DNA of 35,490 nucleotides from the IMG/VR virus record IMGVR_UViG_3300033388_000598, positions 1 through 35,490 of that record. One strand, written 5' to 3'. The notes below the pieces were generated by a model. It saw nothing but the letters and a program-made list of their open reading frames with translations, had not been told where the DNA came from and ran no database searches. The DNA comes from a virus. The position numbers and the translations under genes are program-made. Positions 1 to 8,772 of the stretch are shown one piece after another (positions within the stretch are counted from its first letter, which is position 1; each line of letters opens with the position of its first letter).

Positions 1-107
1 TCAGAGTCGCCAGGGTTAGCTCCTCCATTAAATGATAAATAGTTATCACTCAATAATTGTTGTTTTTGACTCGGTTTAATTGTACCGAATGCTGGTGTTA
101 AAGCCAT
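1..107 (-). CDS. Partial 5' end of a head gene, possibly the major capsid protein
   Basis: Only the first 35 codons are present, running off the left edge of the window. The peptide begins MALTPAFGTIKPSQKQQLLS and continues with an Asn/Gly-rich stretch. It is the next gene after terminase, portal and a scaffold-like gene in transcription order, and phages usually encode the major capsid protein or a head protein there. That position is the only argument for function; the fragment has no motif I recognise. The ATG follows an A/T-only leader, as most late genes here do. Confidence 0.5.
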   Translation of the reverse strand, partial: MALTPAFGTIKPSQKQQLLSDNYLSFNGGANPGDS

Positions 108-124
108 GTTTTAAATTTTTTAAG

Positions 125-1327
125 TTAAAATTTTCTTGTTTTTATTTTTAATTTTGTAGAATCAGCACCAGAAATAGACTTAACTTTAAATCCGTTAACA
201 AACACATCACCTTGTGTGGACCTAGCTTTGGTATCACTTAAGTTTTTAGATTTGTTTACAACTTCTTTAACAGCGTCTGCTTTTCCTTGCTCATAAAAAT
301 GAGCTGCTATTTTATCTACGTTTTCAGCGGCATACATAGCTTTGTGATAACCTTTCGTGTCACTAACGTTACCGTTTTTGTCAAGGAACTTCCCTACAAG
401 GTTGTTAATGTTTGATTGGTTTTCTGCAACTTTATCACGATTTTGAATATTATACTTATAATTCTTGTCACCGACCTTGATATCGAAACCTTCGAAACTA
501 TCGCTGAAAAGTTTTTTAGTACTTTCTTTAAATTGTGCGTGTTGTTGCTCAGCTACTTCCTGCTGCTTATTATATCGGTTGAAAAAGTCCATTGCTTTTT
601 GTTGATCCTGAGTAACGCCCGGTCTCAACTTGATCTCGTCGTAATATTTACTCTTAGTCTCTTCTAAAAAGCTTTTAGCTTTTGCAACTTCTTCTTTAAA
701 CGCAAGTTTTTTCTTACGTATATCTTTATCCTCGTCTAGATCTTCGTCGTAGTCAAAATCTTCTAATAATAACTCAACATCTGAATTATCTAAGTAAGGT
801 TTATTTTTTTTGTAATATTCTTTTAATAAAGTTTTATCATCTACATTAGAGTAGTCCGCGTTTAAGCGGGTATAATCCTCTATTGTCCCACCTGTTTCTT
901 CCATAAATGAAACTAGTTTTTCGATGTTTTCAGGCAATTGTCTACCTAACACTTTTTCATCTCTAATAGCTTCTTTAACTTCAGCCTCTGTTTTTTTAAC
1001 TTCTTCAGCTGAAACTTCTTTTAGTGGACTAAAGTCTTCTAACTTTTCTTCGGTGGCCCGTACTTCTTCAACCACTTTTTTGCTGTCGCCACTGTCTTTG
1101 GGCTCTTCGACAACAACATTGCTATCATCTGTCTTTTGTGCTTGAACGGCATTATCTTCTTTTTTTACTTCTTCTTTAGGTATTACAACTTTTGTAACCT
1201 CCTCTTCAACTTTTTTCACGGGTTCTTTTAATTCAACCTTTGTGATTTCGTTTTTTTTACCTAGATTTTTAGGTTTTTTAGGCTTAGCCTTCATCTTGAA
1301 GTCACCTTCTTGTTTTACTTCTGACAT
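125..1327 (-). CDS. Charged coiled-coil protein, probable scaffold or head-assembly protein (400 aa)
   Basis: The N-terminal third is a low-complexity Lys/Glu/Val region (about residues 10-120), with a run of KEEV and VEEV-like segments. An acidic patch near residues 185-205 (DVELLLEDFDYDEDLDEDKD) and a helical, Gln/Lys-rich middle follow. The C-terminus is basic and ends KLKIKTRKF. The composition is typical of scaffolding or capsid-assembly proteins, and the place between portal and the next head gene agrees, but no specific family motif is visible. The start at 1327 follows a leader made only of A and T. The function is inferred from composition and position. Confidence 0.6.
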   Translation of the reverse strand: MSEVKQEGDFKMKAKPKKPKNLGKKNEITKVELKEPVKKVEEEVTKVVIPKEEVKKEDNAVQAQKTDDSNVVVEEPKDSGDSKKVVEEVRATEEKLEDFSPLKEVSAEEVKKTEAEVKEAIRDEKVLGRQLPENIEKLVSFMEETGGTIEDYTRLNADYSNVDDKTLLKEYYKKNKPYLDNSDVELLLEDFDYDEDLDEDKDIRKKKLAFKEEVAKAKSFLEETKSKYYDEIKLRPGVTQDQQKAMDFFNRYNKQQEVAEQQHAQFKESTKKLFSDSFEGFDIKVGDKNYKYNIQNRDKVAENQSNINNLVGKFLDKNGNVSDTKGYHKAMYAAENVDKIAAHFYEQGKADAVKEVVNKSKNLSDTKARSTQGDVFVNGFKVKSISGADSTKLKIKTRKF

Positions 1328-1361
1328 AATATAATATAATTAAATAATTGTTAATAGCGTT

Positions 1362-3749
1362 TTACATAAACGCACCCAATCCTTGTTCAGGTTGGTTTTC
1401 AAAATCTATCGGCAAGCCATCGTTTTTTCTTTGGCTTATCATTTCACTCTGTTGAGTTGCTTGTATTTTAGTTCTTTTATCTTTACGATCTTCTATAGCT
1501 GCTTCTTTTTGTTGAGTAGCTTGAACTTCTAGTTGCTTAAGTTTCATATCGTACTCAAACTTTTGTTGCATTTTCCGCATATCAAGTTGAGCTTCGGTTT
1601 GCATACGCTGTATCTCCATTTGAGATTTAGCTTGCTCAAATTGAACTTTAGAACCGCTAATAGCTTCTTGCTTTTGAACTTCCGCCATAGCTGTTTTTTC
1701 GGCAGTAGAAGCTTGAGCATCAGCTTGAGCTTGTATATTTGACTGCTGAATAAGCATATCTTGTTTTTGCTTTTGCTTACGCTTAATTTTAAGCATTTGG
1801 TTAGCAAGCTTAAGATTTTTAATCTGTCTTAAGTCAATAGCGTCTTCAAGATCAATACCTCCTTGTTGTATAGCAACTTGTATATTTTGCTCTAATTGAG
1901 CTTTTTCTTCTTCATCTGGTTCTAGTTCTAAGAAAATACCAAAATCATGCAGATTAAGATTTATTATCTCATCTAGTGTTTTAATGTTATAAGTAGATAT
2001 AGAGTTTTGCAAAGAGCTTCTTGTTAATGGAAACTCTAAAGCATCAGCTATTTTAAGAGCTATATTCTCAGCTATTTTAAGCGTTAAGAATAAGCTAGAC
2101 TGAACAATATGTCTAGTAGCAACATTAGATGCGTTAGCGGCCATTTTCTGTAAACCTACTAAAGAGTTTTTGTCTACAGTACTTCCATCTCTAGCTTCAT
2201 TTAATCCCGTAACATCACGGATCATTTGTAAGTAGTATTGGTAAGTTTGTATTAAACTCTGTATTTTACCATAACCATTAGAACTACTTAGCTCTTGAAT
2301 AGGTACTTTTCCGGCGTTCATATCACCGTCTTGAGTTAATGATCTACCAACAATAGAACCTGTTTGGAAATACATATTTAAAGCTTCAGCAGGGTTATAG
2401 CTTGTGCCATTACCTAAATCAACTTCTGCTAAACCGTCCATATCTAAGTATACACCGTCTGGCACCATACGAGATAACACTTGTTGTAATTTCAAGTGTG
2501 TTATTTGTATCATATCAGCAAAGCCGACACATTTACTAACTACAGACTCTATTCTACCTTTATATAATCTAGGAGCACAAATAGCATAATTCATTTCCAC
2601 CTTAGTAGTATCAGCCATTGGTCTTGACATATTTTCTGCCAACTCCCACTTAAGCATTGTTTCAGTACCTAATACTTTTGCTCCACTGTATAAAACCTCT
2701 ATAGATCTTGAAACTCTTTCAAAGTTATCATTTTCTGGTGGATTAAAGGTATCTGGTTTTTCAATTGCTTTTAACAAGCCTTGATCTGTTTGCTTTATTT
2801 TGAATACTTGGTTATGGTACGTCTTATAATCAAAGTACATAACTTGAACAGTATTCTCATCGTAGTTACCCCAACCAGTTACATATGACCTGTTTCCAGG
2901 CATAGACTGTATTCTTTTTAATTCATCTTCTGATATATCAGGAAACTCTTTTTTAAGCTCTGGTATTGTAATAGCTTTTACTTCACCAACATAGTATATA
3001 TCATCAAAGTTTGGATCTTCTGTATATGAATAAACCATATAAGCAGGATCTACGTAATCTACAGTTATTCCTTCAGCTGTATTAAATCCAGTTTTTGTAG
3101 CAGCAATACCTAATACGGTTAAATCCATATTAAGTCTTCGTCTGGTTAGATCATATTTATTTTGAGCTAAAATACTAGATATAGCTTCTTCTTCTGCTAT
3201 TTCAATTGATTGCTTGTAGCTTAACTGCATTTGAAGCTCTAGATCTTCTTTGCTTTCTGGAACAATATCAGGGTTTGGTGACTGATAAGCGTTTATACCC
3301 AATGTCGCTTGCAAGTTATCCAGATAATCTCTAGCTAACATGTCTTCATAAAGCTTAGAAGCGTAATCAGTTCTTTTCTTTACAGACTCAGGATCTTGAG
3401 CATAAGCTTTTATATCGTAAGTTTTTTGAGATATACCGTTTACAACTATATCTACAAATTTAGACAATATAGGCACTGGAGTCCAGTCTAAGTTTAAATA
3501 AGACAAATCACCGTTTATAGATAATTCATCTTTATATTTTTGTATACTTTGCTCTCCTCTAGCGTAAAGTCTTAATTGGTGAAAGTTATTCCAATTAGTT
3601 AAATATCTATTACCGTTAGATCTACCCTGGTCAAACCATTCGCCTTCAATAGCCTGAGCAACTTGCCGACCATACTCTATACTAGATTTTTTTTCATCAC
3701 TTACTACTTGACTAGGAAATGAGCTATTAGTGTTAGTATATATATTCAT
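1362..3749 (-). CDS. Portal protein (795 aa)
   Basis: This is the probable dodecameric portal that forms the DNA-packaging channel and head-tail connector. It lies directly downstream of the large terminase with no gap, since the terminase stop ends at 3750. The size of 795 aa is like podoviral and crAss-like portals and much longer than typical siphoviral ones. The body contains a long alpha/beta region; around residues 510-545 is a helical segment (IRDVTGLNEARDGSTVDKNS) that resembles the portal stem region. The last ~170 residues are a Gln/Lys/Met-rich coiled coil (for example KRKQKQKQDMLIQQSN), as in crown/barrel tails of large portals. The call rests on size, order and the DVTGLNEARDGS-like motif; no homology search was possible. 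Confidence 0.8.
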   Translation of the reverse strand: MNIYTNTNSSFPSQVVSDEKKSSIEYGRQVAQAIEGEWFDQGRSNGNRYLTNWNNFHQLRLYARGEQSIQKYKDELSINGDLSYLNLDWTPVPILSKFVDIVVNGISQKTYDIKAYAQDPESVKKRTDYASKLYEDMLARDYLDNLQATLGINAYQSPNPDIVPESKEDLELQMQLSYKQSIEIAEEEAISSILAQNKYDLTRRRLNMDLTVLGIAATKTGFNTAEGITVDYVDPAYMVYSYTEDPNFDDIYYVGEVKAITIPELKKEFPDISEDELKRIQSMPGNRSYVTGWGNYDENTVQVMYFDYKTYHNQVFKIKQTDQGLLKAIEKPDTFNPPENDNFERVSRSIEVLYSGAKVLGTETMLKWELAENMSRPMADTTKVEMNYAICAPRLYKGRIESVVSKCVGFADMIQITHLKLQQVLSRMVPDGVYLDMDGLAEVDLGNGTSYNPAEALNMYFQTGSIVGRSLTQDGDMNAGKVPIQELSSSNGYGKIQSLIQTYQYYLQMIRDVTGLNEARDGSTVDKNSLVGLQKMAANASNVATRHIVQSSLFLTLKIAENIALKIADALEFPLTRSSLQNSISTYNIKTLDEIINLNLHDFGIFLELEPDEEEKAQLEQNIQVAIQQGGIDLEDAIDLRQIKNLKLANQMLKIKRKQKQKQDMLIQQSNIQAQADAQASTAEKTAMAEVQKQEAISGSKVQFEQAKSQMEIQRMQTEAQLDMRKMQQKFEYDMKLKQLEVQATQQKEAAIEDRKDKRTKIQATQQSEMISQRKNDGLPIDFENQPEQGLGAFM

Positions 3750-5960
3750 TTAACTTATTATTTTCGATGTAATTCCTTTATTGTCGTATCTTTTTATACC
3801 TAAATCTACTGGCTTTAATTTTCTAGGTGCGCTTGGTGCGTATCTATGTTTATTACAAGCCATTAATGCTAAGCCCGAACTAATAGAGGCATCGTGCTTT
3901 GTTCTATTGTTTATATTAAATTTAGCCCAGTCTTCCAGTGTTCTTTGAAAGTACATATCACCATAACCGTTATTAGTTAACCCTATAAAGCTTTCAATAT
4001 AAGACTCTATAGCTGCAGCGTGAGCTTGTTTTATGTCTTCGCTAGAGTTTGGTATTCCACCTAACTCTTTTTCCGTTACAGATAATTTGTTATATTTTCT
4101 ATCAGGTCTATTAATTGAAAAACCTCTATAACCTCTTCTTTTAAAATGGTATAATAATCTAGGCTTATTATTTTCAGCTAATATTGGCATACCGTAAAAA
4201 ACGCAAGCCATTAAAACATCTTCAAAAAATATTTCGGCTGTTTGAGGTCTTGCTATATATTCTAAAAAGAAATGGTTTGGTGGCGCATCTTCCATTGAAA
4301 ACATTGTAAGCCCGTGCAATGCACCATTAGAACCTCTTTTATCTACAGTTCCTGATATATCATAGCTATCACAACCAAAAGCGCCAACGTGTTCATTACC
4401 CGGATGTTTTACTCCACCTTTTATTATCACACGGTTTTGTAGATTTGTAGGTGGAACCCACGTTACTAAAAATCTACCATCTTTATTAGGGTTAAAAATA
4501 ACTTTAGTGTCTTTTATTCCATTTTCCCAACTAAAGCTACCTTTTGTTACATTTATAGAGTTTTTAAGATCTTCATTAAAATCTATCTGCTCGTATATCT
4601 TAGTTAGATTAAATAAAGATTCTTTTGATTCATCTCTAAAAGCGTGCTTTTCAGTTCTTGGAAATTGTCTGTAAAATTCATTTAAACCGTCTTGATCGTG
4701 TTTTAAACCTTCTACTTCATTTTCCCAATATTCTATAACGCCTTGATCTATATAATCACCTAAAGGACCTTCTATAGGTTTTTCTGGCGTATTGAATACA
4801 GGTAATCCGTAAGAATCAATGTAGCCTTCGTAGTTCCACTCCATAGGTATAAACAAAGAATATAATCCTGAGCGAGTTTGTCCATTAGCATTTCTCTGCG
4901 TAACGTCTGAATCATTATATAGCTTTTTAAAATTACTACCTCCTTTGTCTAAAGCGTTAGACGTTGAGCCCATCATACACTTACCTATAACCCTAGAACC
5001 TAGTCTAAGACAAGTTTTTGTGACCCTCCAGTTGTTTAATATATTAGTTGGTTTTTCCCACTTTCCACTTTCATCGTGTACTAGTAGTTTTAATTTTTCA
5101 CCATCATAAGAGTTGTCACCCGTGTTCTTCCAGTCAATGGTAGTATCGAGTCCAGATATATCTTGTAATTTTTCGTTTGTATCAAGTTTTCTTCTTGTAA
5201 ACTTCGATGCAGGTACTCTATATGCGAGTTCCGTTTTCGGTCGATCCATACCGTCTTGGATCGGTTTAAAGAAAAATGGGTAGTTAACTGAAATTGGTAC
5301 GACTTTATCGGTAAACATCTTTTTAGCGTCTGGCCCTGATTTTGACAATATACCGAATCTAGAATCTGTTGATATTGTTGCTTGGTTGACTGTCTCGCCA
5401 CTTGCCATGAATGAAAATCCAGAACGTCTGTTTTTAAGATAGCACATTCCGTAGCTTCTGTGGTCTGCTTTACAAGCTTCCCAGAATATAAAGAATAATC
5501 TGTTTGACTCCCTGAAGTCTGGTTGCCCAACGTCAATTTTACTCCACTGCAAGTACATAAAATGAGCACCAGTGACGTAAGTAGCCACGCTCTTATTATA
5601 GAACCAAAAGCCGTTTTCTCGTTTAATAAATTCGTTATCAATGTAATCATACCATTTTTCCTTAAAGTCTATAGGATATTCTTCCCAATCAAATACAGAC
5701 TTTATTTTTTTTAATTCTTTAGGGTATTCGGTATATTCCCATTTGTTGGTTTTAAATGTGTGTACATCTTTAGCTTTTGGTAAAGCTATTTTTAGGTTTT
5801 GTATTTCATATATCTCATCAATCTCTCCGGTTTTACTTATTATAACCATATCGTGTTCTTGATTATAACCGTATTTCCATTTTTTATACCTGTTGTTTCT
5901 TTTTAAAACTTTAGGCTTGATGTGGTCTTTTAATACTTTATATAAGGTTTGTTCGTACAT
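3750..5960 (-). CDS. terL: Terminase large subunit, TerL (736 aa)
   Basis: This is the packaging motor ATPase and headful/cos nuclease. A deviant Walker A sits at residues 177-184 (KNRRSGFS), where the basic residue is placed early, as is common in terminases. A hydrophobic Walker B follows at about 292-297 (LLVHDE) with the catalytic Glu. A coupling-motif-like GSTSNALDKGG lies at 331-341. The C-terminal nuclease shows GAFGCDSYDISG near 527-538, supplying the first acidic residues, with further acidic residues around LAENNKP and PDRKYNKLS. Upstream are a probable small subunit (adjacent, stop and start abutting) and a GroES-like gene; downstream is portal. The length and gene order are diagnostic even though Walker A is atypical. 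Confidence 0.9.
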   Translation of the reverse strand: MYEQTLYKVLKDHIKPKVLKRNNRYKKWKYGYNQEHDMVIISKTGEIDEIYEIQNLKIALPKAKDVHTFKTNKWEYTEYPKELKKIKSVFDWEEYPIDFKEKWYDYIDNEFIKRENGFWFYNKSVATYVTGAHFMYLQWSKIDVGQPDFRESNRLFFIFWEACKADHRSYGMCYLKNRRSGFSFMASGETVNQATISTDSRFGILSKSGPDAKKMFTDKVVPISVNYPFFFKPIQDGMDRPKTELAYRVPASKFTRRKLDTNEKLQDISGLDTTIDWKNTGDNSYDGEKLKLLVHDESGKWEKPTNILNNWRVTKTCLRLGSRVIGKCMMGSTSNALDKGGSNFKKLYNDSDVTQRNANGQTRSGLYSLFIPMEWNYEGYIDSYGLPVFNTPEKPIEGPLGDYIDQGVIEYWENEVEGLKHDQDGLNEFYRQFPRTEKHAFRDESKESLFNLTKIYEQIDFNEDLKNSINVTKGSFSWENGIKDTKVIFNPNKDGRFLVTWVPPTNLQNRVIIKGGVKHPGNEHVGAFGCDSYDISGTVDKRGSNGALHGLTMFSMEDAPPNHFFLEYIARPQTAEIFFEDVLMACVFYGMPILAENNKPRLLYHFKRRGYRGFSINRPDRKYNKLSVTEKELGGIPNSSEDIKQAHAAAIESYIESFIGLTNNGYGDMYFQRTLEDWAKFNINNRTKHDASISSGLALMACNKHRYAPSAPRKLKPVDLGIKRYDNKGITSKIIS

Positions 5961-6235
5961 TACTTAGATCTTCCTTCAGCAAAACCTTTAAAAGTTCTTT
6001 CTTCTTTTACTTCTTTAGGTTTTTCAGTTAATAAATCTTCTTCGTGTTCTATACGAGTTAATATTTCAAAAGCATCGAATATAGCTAGTTTTTTAGTAGC
6101 AGCCGCATTTTTAAGTCTGTCAGCAGAAATATCATCATCAGAATCAACAATAGGTTCTTTAGCAACTTTTATTAATTCTTCAACTGCTCTGCGCCCAGCT
6201 TGGATTATATTCTTCTTCGTCTCCTTGGTATTCAT
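5960..6235 (-). CDS. Probable small terminase subunit or packaging accessory (91 aa)
   Basis: This short helical, highly charged protein lies immediately upstream of terL and overlaps its start by one base. A conserved-looking helix occupies about residues 38-65 (ADRLKNAAATKKLAIFDAFE). The small size, alpha-helical charge pattern and position before TerL suggest TerS or a packaging accessory, but no HTH is obvious. The first 56 bases overlap the preceding GroES-like gene in a different frame. There is no internal Met to shorten it, so either the overlap is real or a non-ATG start is used. Confidence 0.55.
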   Translation of the reverse strand: MNTKETKKNIIQAGRRAVEELIKVAKEPIVDSDDDISADRLKNAAATKKLAIFDAFEILTRIEHEEDLLTEKPKEVKEERTFKGFAEGRSK

Positions 6236-6785
6236 ATTTAATTACAATATCATTTGATTTCATACAGTAAATTCTTTCACCTTCAACTAAAAACTCCCAT
6301 TCACCGTCAGGCGTGTAACCAACTAAATCTCCTGGGTTTATTTTAAGAGCTTCTAAGGACTTATTGCCATATCTTAATATACCAACAAGCTCGCGCTCTT
6401 TATCTAGCGTTAGAGTGTCATTACTCTTTATTGGTTTTATAAAGCACCTGTCACCGACAGTATGCCAACCATTTTTATTTTTATATAAATATACTTGATC
6501 TATGCTACAAAAGTATAAGCTGTCTTTAAACCAAGACCTACTCTTCTTTTTGTTACCTCGCATATCATAAAACGTTCTAAATACGTTTTGATGTAAAACT
6601 ATAGTATCACCTTTTTCAATATCTAAATTAAAAGCTAAAGGTGTTTCAATTACTTTAGCTAATCTGTTTACAAACTTAAAGCTTTCTATTTTAGTGTTTA
6701 CTACTAAATTTTTATTACCAACTTTAACAGTGTTGCTATATTCATCTCCTATCGGTTCAACGATAAAGTCGTATAAACTTCTCAT
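6180..6785 (-). CDS. Large GroES-like co-chaperonin fold protein (201 aa)
   Basis: The protein contains a GroES-like beta-barrel signature: a hydrophobic N-terminus ending in a conserved Pro (YDFIVEPIGD), then KVIETP...IEKGDTIVLHQNVFR, which corresponds to the GroES strand K-V-I-A-V-G...VKVGDIVIF. Similar 200-aa proteins occur in marine phages and are annotated as co-chaperonins; I recall this from general knowledge and have not searched. The C-terminal half (ELVGILRYGNKSLEALKINP and GDLVGYTPDGEWEFLVEGER) looks like a second pass of the same fold, so this may be a duplicated GroES barrel. It is distinct from the 86-aa GroES gene at 10960-11220. It sits upstream of the terminase genes, fitting a role in capsid assembly. 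Confidence 0.55.
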   Translation of the reverse strand: MRSLYDFIVEPIGDEYSNTVKVGNKNLVVNTKIESFKFVNRLAKVIETPLAFNLDIEKGDTIVLHQNVFRTFYDMRGNKKKSRSWFKDSLYFCSIDQVYLYKNKNGWHTVGDRCFIKPIKSNDTLTLDKERELVGILRYGNKSLEALKINPGDLVGYTPDGEWEFLVEGERIYCMKSNDIVIKYEYQGDEEEYNPSWAQSS

Positions 6786-7012
6786 CAGTATTGAAGATCA
6801 TATTCAACAGATATTGCCATGTTAGAATTAAATTTCTTCCATGGCATTACCTCGTTATTTTTCTTTATGTGTATATTATAGGAGTTATCAGATTCATTAA
6901 AAAGAATATGTGATATTTCATGACCACCATAAACTTGTTGACCTACAGAATAATGCATCGCATCATTTTTGTAATCTGCTCCAATACTTATTTTTCTTAT
7001 AATCGAAGACAT
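6785..7012 (-). CDS. Conserved phage protein of unknown function (75 aa)
   Basis: I chose the ATG at 7012 (MSSIIRKISIGADYKNDAMH) because it lies one base after the stop of the upstream gene, in the TAATATG arrangement seen elsewhere in this genome. A longer reading from 7045 would overlap that gene by 32 bases. The product is a small mixed alpha/beta protein with an N-terminal RKISIG..YK..MHY..GQ pattern and a C-terminal WK.FN...SVEY pattern that I associate with uncharacterised short phage proteins. I assign no function. Confidence 0.7.
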   Translation of the reverse strand: MSSIIRKISIGADYKNDAMHYSVGQQVYGGHEISHILFNESDNSYNIHIKKNNEVMPWKKFNSNMAISVEYDLQY

Positions 7013-7013
7013 A

Positions 7014-7262
7014 TTATGCTTTTTTAAGTTCAGCGTCTTCTTCAATAGTTTCGTATTCTCCAGTGGCTAAATCTATAGATATTTTACCATATTCACTTTC
7101 TAGCTCTGATTTGTATTCTTCTAATACTTTATTAACTTGAGATACTTCGTGTAGTAAAGCGTGTTTTTGTGTTTCTAATACACCTATTCTACTTACAATA
7201 TCTTGTAATTGTTCGTTTTGTCCAACAATCTTTTCTAATTGTTCTTTTTTAATTTTCGCCAT
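7014..7262 (-). CDS. Coiled-coil small protein (82 aa)
   Basis: This is a mostly helical protein with heptad-like Leu/Ile spacing from residues 8 to 58, followed by an acidic tail (EYGKISIDLATGEYETIEED). The GKI.IDL.TGEY ending is recurrent in small marine-phage proteins of unknown role. The ATG at 7262 is preceded by a leader of tandem AATTT pentamers, so a transcript processing or initiation point is possible here. The function is unknown; a structural or chaperone-like helper is possible from the context. Confidence 0.7.
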   Translation of the reverse strand: MAKIKKEQLEKIVGQNEQLQDIVSRIGVLETQKHALLHEVSQVNKVLEEYKSELESEYGKISIDLATGEYETIEEDAELKKA

Positions 7263-7320
7263 TTTATTTAATTTAATTTAATTGTTTTATAGCTATATAG
7301 TTACATTCGTTTTAGTGAAT

Positions 7321-7368
7321 CTACCTTTGCTTTCCTATTCCAATACCTATTCCTATTCCTATTGCCAT
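7321..7368 (-). pseudogene. 15-codon Gly-Ile repeat ORF, possible remnant of a virion gene start
   Basis: ATG at 7368 opens the peptide MAIGIGIGIGIGKQR and a TAG follows. Tandem GGAATA hexamers encode the Gly-Ile repeats. Marine flavobacterial phage structural proteins often begin with similar Met-Ala-Ile-Gly strings, so this could be the surviving N-terminus of a deleted fibre gene. It could also be a real micro-peptide. It lies in the 107-bp gap between two virion-module genes. Confidence 0.3.
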
Positions 7369-7369
7369 A

Positions 7370-7672
7370 TTATTTTGCTGCTATAAGTTCTATTACTGTT
7401 GTACCTGTTGCTAAAACGTAGTCTACTGTTACAGGTAAAAATCCACCAGTTTGTAATCCTTTAAAAGTTACAGCTTGAGCAGCAGTAGGTAAACCGCCAC
7501 CTGGACCTATAACGCCCGCGGGTATAACTGTCATTTCATTGCCAAATGAAGTATTGTCACCAATGTATATAACTGAACCATTTAAAAAATAGTCTTTACT
7601 TATAGTATCGTCAGCAGTTATCTCTTGGATATTAGTAGTTGCGAAATCAGGTTGATTACCGAATTGTCCCAT
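7370..7672 (-). CDS. Small virion-like beta protein (100 aa)
   Basis: This is a Gly/Thr/Val-rich predicted beta protein with no charged coiled coil. A Gly/Pro turn occurs at about residues 55-60 (IGPGGG), and the C-terminus has alternating Val/Thr strands (PVTVDYVLATGTTVIELI). The composition fits a capsid decoration or tail-accessory protein. It lies 3 bases after the holin gene. No family was recognised. Confidence 0.65.
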   Translation of the reverse strand: MGQFGNQPDFATTNIQEITADDTISKDYFLNGSVIYIGDNTSFGNEMTVIPAGVIGPGGGLPTAAQAVTFKGLQTGGFLPVTVDYVLATGTTVIELIAAK

Positions 7673-7675
7673 TGT

Positions 7676-8077
7676 TTATTTATTTTTATTTGTTATTGAT
7701 TTTGCTTTTTCCCAAGTACGACCCACAAAGTACGCACCGTATACTGTTACAAGAAGAGTTTGGAATATTGGAATATACTCTTCTGCTATTTTAAACTCTC
7801 CGATGTTTCCATCAAAAAACGCACATACAGTAAATATAACTGTTAAGTATATAAGTACCATTGGTCGTATATTTTTAGATAGAAAAGAATCAGATTTCAT
7901 ATCTGACTCCCATCTAGCTGTAACTTGCTCTTGAGCTTCTTTGTCAGCTTTTTCAAGAATTTCTGTAATAAGACGCTGTGCTTCTAACTTTTCTTCTTTA
8001 GTAGTTGTAAGATTATCTAAAACTTCGCCAACTTCTTTTATGACTGAACCTGTTAGCCATTGCCAAAATTTTTTCAT
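7676..8077 (-). CDS. Holin, GTA_holin_3TM-like family (133 aa)
   Basis: The protein has an amphipathic N-terminus, a charged helix (residues 20-60), the motif ARWESDMKSDSFLSKNIRP, and then two or three hydrophobic segments (about residues 74-90 and 101-119). The motif W-x-SD-M-x-SDS-x-LSKN-x-RP is a good match to the phage/GTA three-transmembrane holin family as I know it. Such proteins permeabilise the inner membrane to time lysis. The start overlaps the upstream HExxH protein by 4 bases (ATGA). No classical lysozyme or amidase lies beside it in this window. Confidence 0.75.
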   Translation of the reverse strand: MKKFWQWLTGSVIKEVGEVLDNLTTTKEEKLEAQRLITEILEKADKEAQEQVTARWESDMKSDSFLSKNIRPMVLIYLTVIFTVCAFFDGNIGEFKIAEEYIPIFQTLLVTVYGAYFVGRTWEKAKSITNKNK

Positions 8078-8382
8078 GATCTTCTATAAGCCTCAGCTTC
8101 CCAAGGTAGGTTTTTAGCGCCTTCCTCCATATCGGAGCGTGAATATCTTTTACCTTTCCAATAAACATATTTATCGTCATAATCAAGGTCTCCACGTTTC
8201 ATTTGCTCAATATGTATTTTTTCGTGAGCAACAACGCTGTCTATTTGTGATGGATCTAAATCTTTGTTTATGATTATAGTTCCATTATTATTGGCTTTAC
8301 CCATAACACCTGCTTCCATACTAACGTGGTATATAGGAGTATCAGTACTTGAGTATGGAGGATTATTTAGTTTAAAAGCCAT
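8074..8382 (-). CDS. Minimal HExxH metallopeptidase-like protein (102 aa)
   Basis: The sequence HEKIH at residues 53-57, inside VVAHEKIHIEQ, is a textbook zincin zinc-binding helix. A downstream acidic segment (WEAEAY, Glu95/Glu97) can supply the third ligand. The protein is about as short as a zincin can be and has no signal peptide. Similar single-domain phage peptidase-like genes are common and uncharacterised. It overlaps the holin gene by 4 bases, which raises the possibility of a role in lysis or in virion protein maturation. A hairpin with terminator character (8403-8425) lies just upstream. Confidence 0.65.
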   Translation of the reverse strand: MAFKLNNPPYSSTDTPIYHVSMEAGVMGKANNNGTIIINKDLDPSQIDSVVAHEKIHIEQMKRGDLDYDDKYVYWKGKRYSRSDMEEGAKNLPWEAEAYRRS

Positions 8383-8402
8383 ATATTTATTATAAATTAT
8401 AA

Positions 8403-8425
8403 CAAGAGGACTTTACGTCCCCTTG
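8403..8425 (-). terminator. Hairpin between virion genes, terminator-like
   Basis: On the minus strand the RNA would form a 9-bp stem (CAAGGGGAC with GUCCUCUUG, including one G-U pair) around a 5-nt loop, followed by an A/U-rich tract. The same inverted repeat read on the plus strand is followed by a T-rich run, so it could act in either direction. It sits in the 62-bp gap between two genes that are otherwise in a continuous operon. Confidence 0.5.
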
Positions 8426-8444
8426 CTATATTATTTTTATTTAT

Positions 8445-8762
8445 TTATGCGCTAAAATTCCAACCTGTAAGTTGCAATGTAGTTTGAAGTGTTATAACTC
8501 TAGCTCCAGGAGCTGCAGTTATAGCGTCTTGTATTTCAGCTAATAATTGCTCAACATCTTCATTAGTTGCAGAACCGCTGTCTACGCTTATAAATCCAGT
8601 GTTTATATCATCACCAAGACCACTTTTAGAAGACGTGGTTGCGTATATTCTAATTCCAAAGTTATTAGCAGTTACAAAGTTTGTAATATTGTCTAAATTG
8701 ACAACAAACGGAGCCCCGCTTTTATACCCTGGTGATACGTGTGTAAGTTTTAATAGTTTCAT
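8445..8762 (-). CDS. Small virion-like protein, paralogue family member A (105 aa)
   Basis: The N-terminus MKLLKLTHVSPGYKSGAPFV and the C-terminal segment ending AITAAPGARVITLQTT match the next gene (8773-9081) in order and spacing: lysine-rich strand, G-x-P-hydrophobic, N-Asp/Glu-N-Ile/Leu, then the ITAAPG motif. The predicted fold is all beta with one helix (DVEQLLAEIQDAI). The product is probably a capsid surface or fibre-associated protein, by composition and context. A third, more distant relative is at 13219-13569. Confidence 0.65.
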   Translation of the reverse strand: MKLLKLTHVSPGYKSGAPFVVNLDNITNFVTANNFGIRIYATTSSKSGLGDDINTGFISVDSGSATNEDVEQLLAEIQDAITAAPGARVITLQTTLQLTGWNFSA

Positions 8763-8772
8763 TTTTAGTTTT

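Noticed and set aside
5090-5650. A 186-aa reading frame antisense-offset within the terminase gene
   Set aside because: It lies wholly inside terL in another frame of the same strand, has no motif, and terL covers it with clear TerL motifs.
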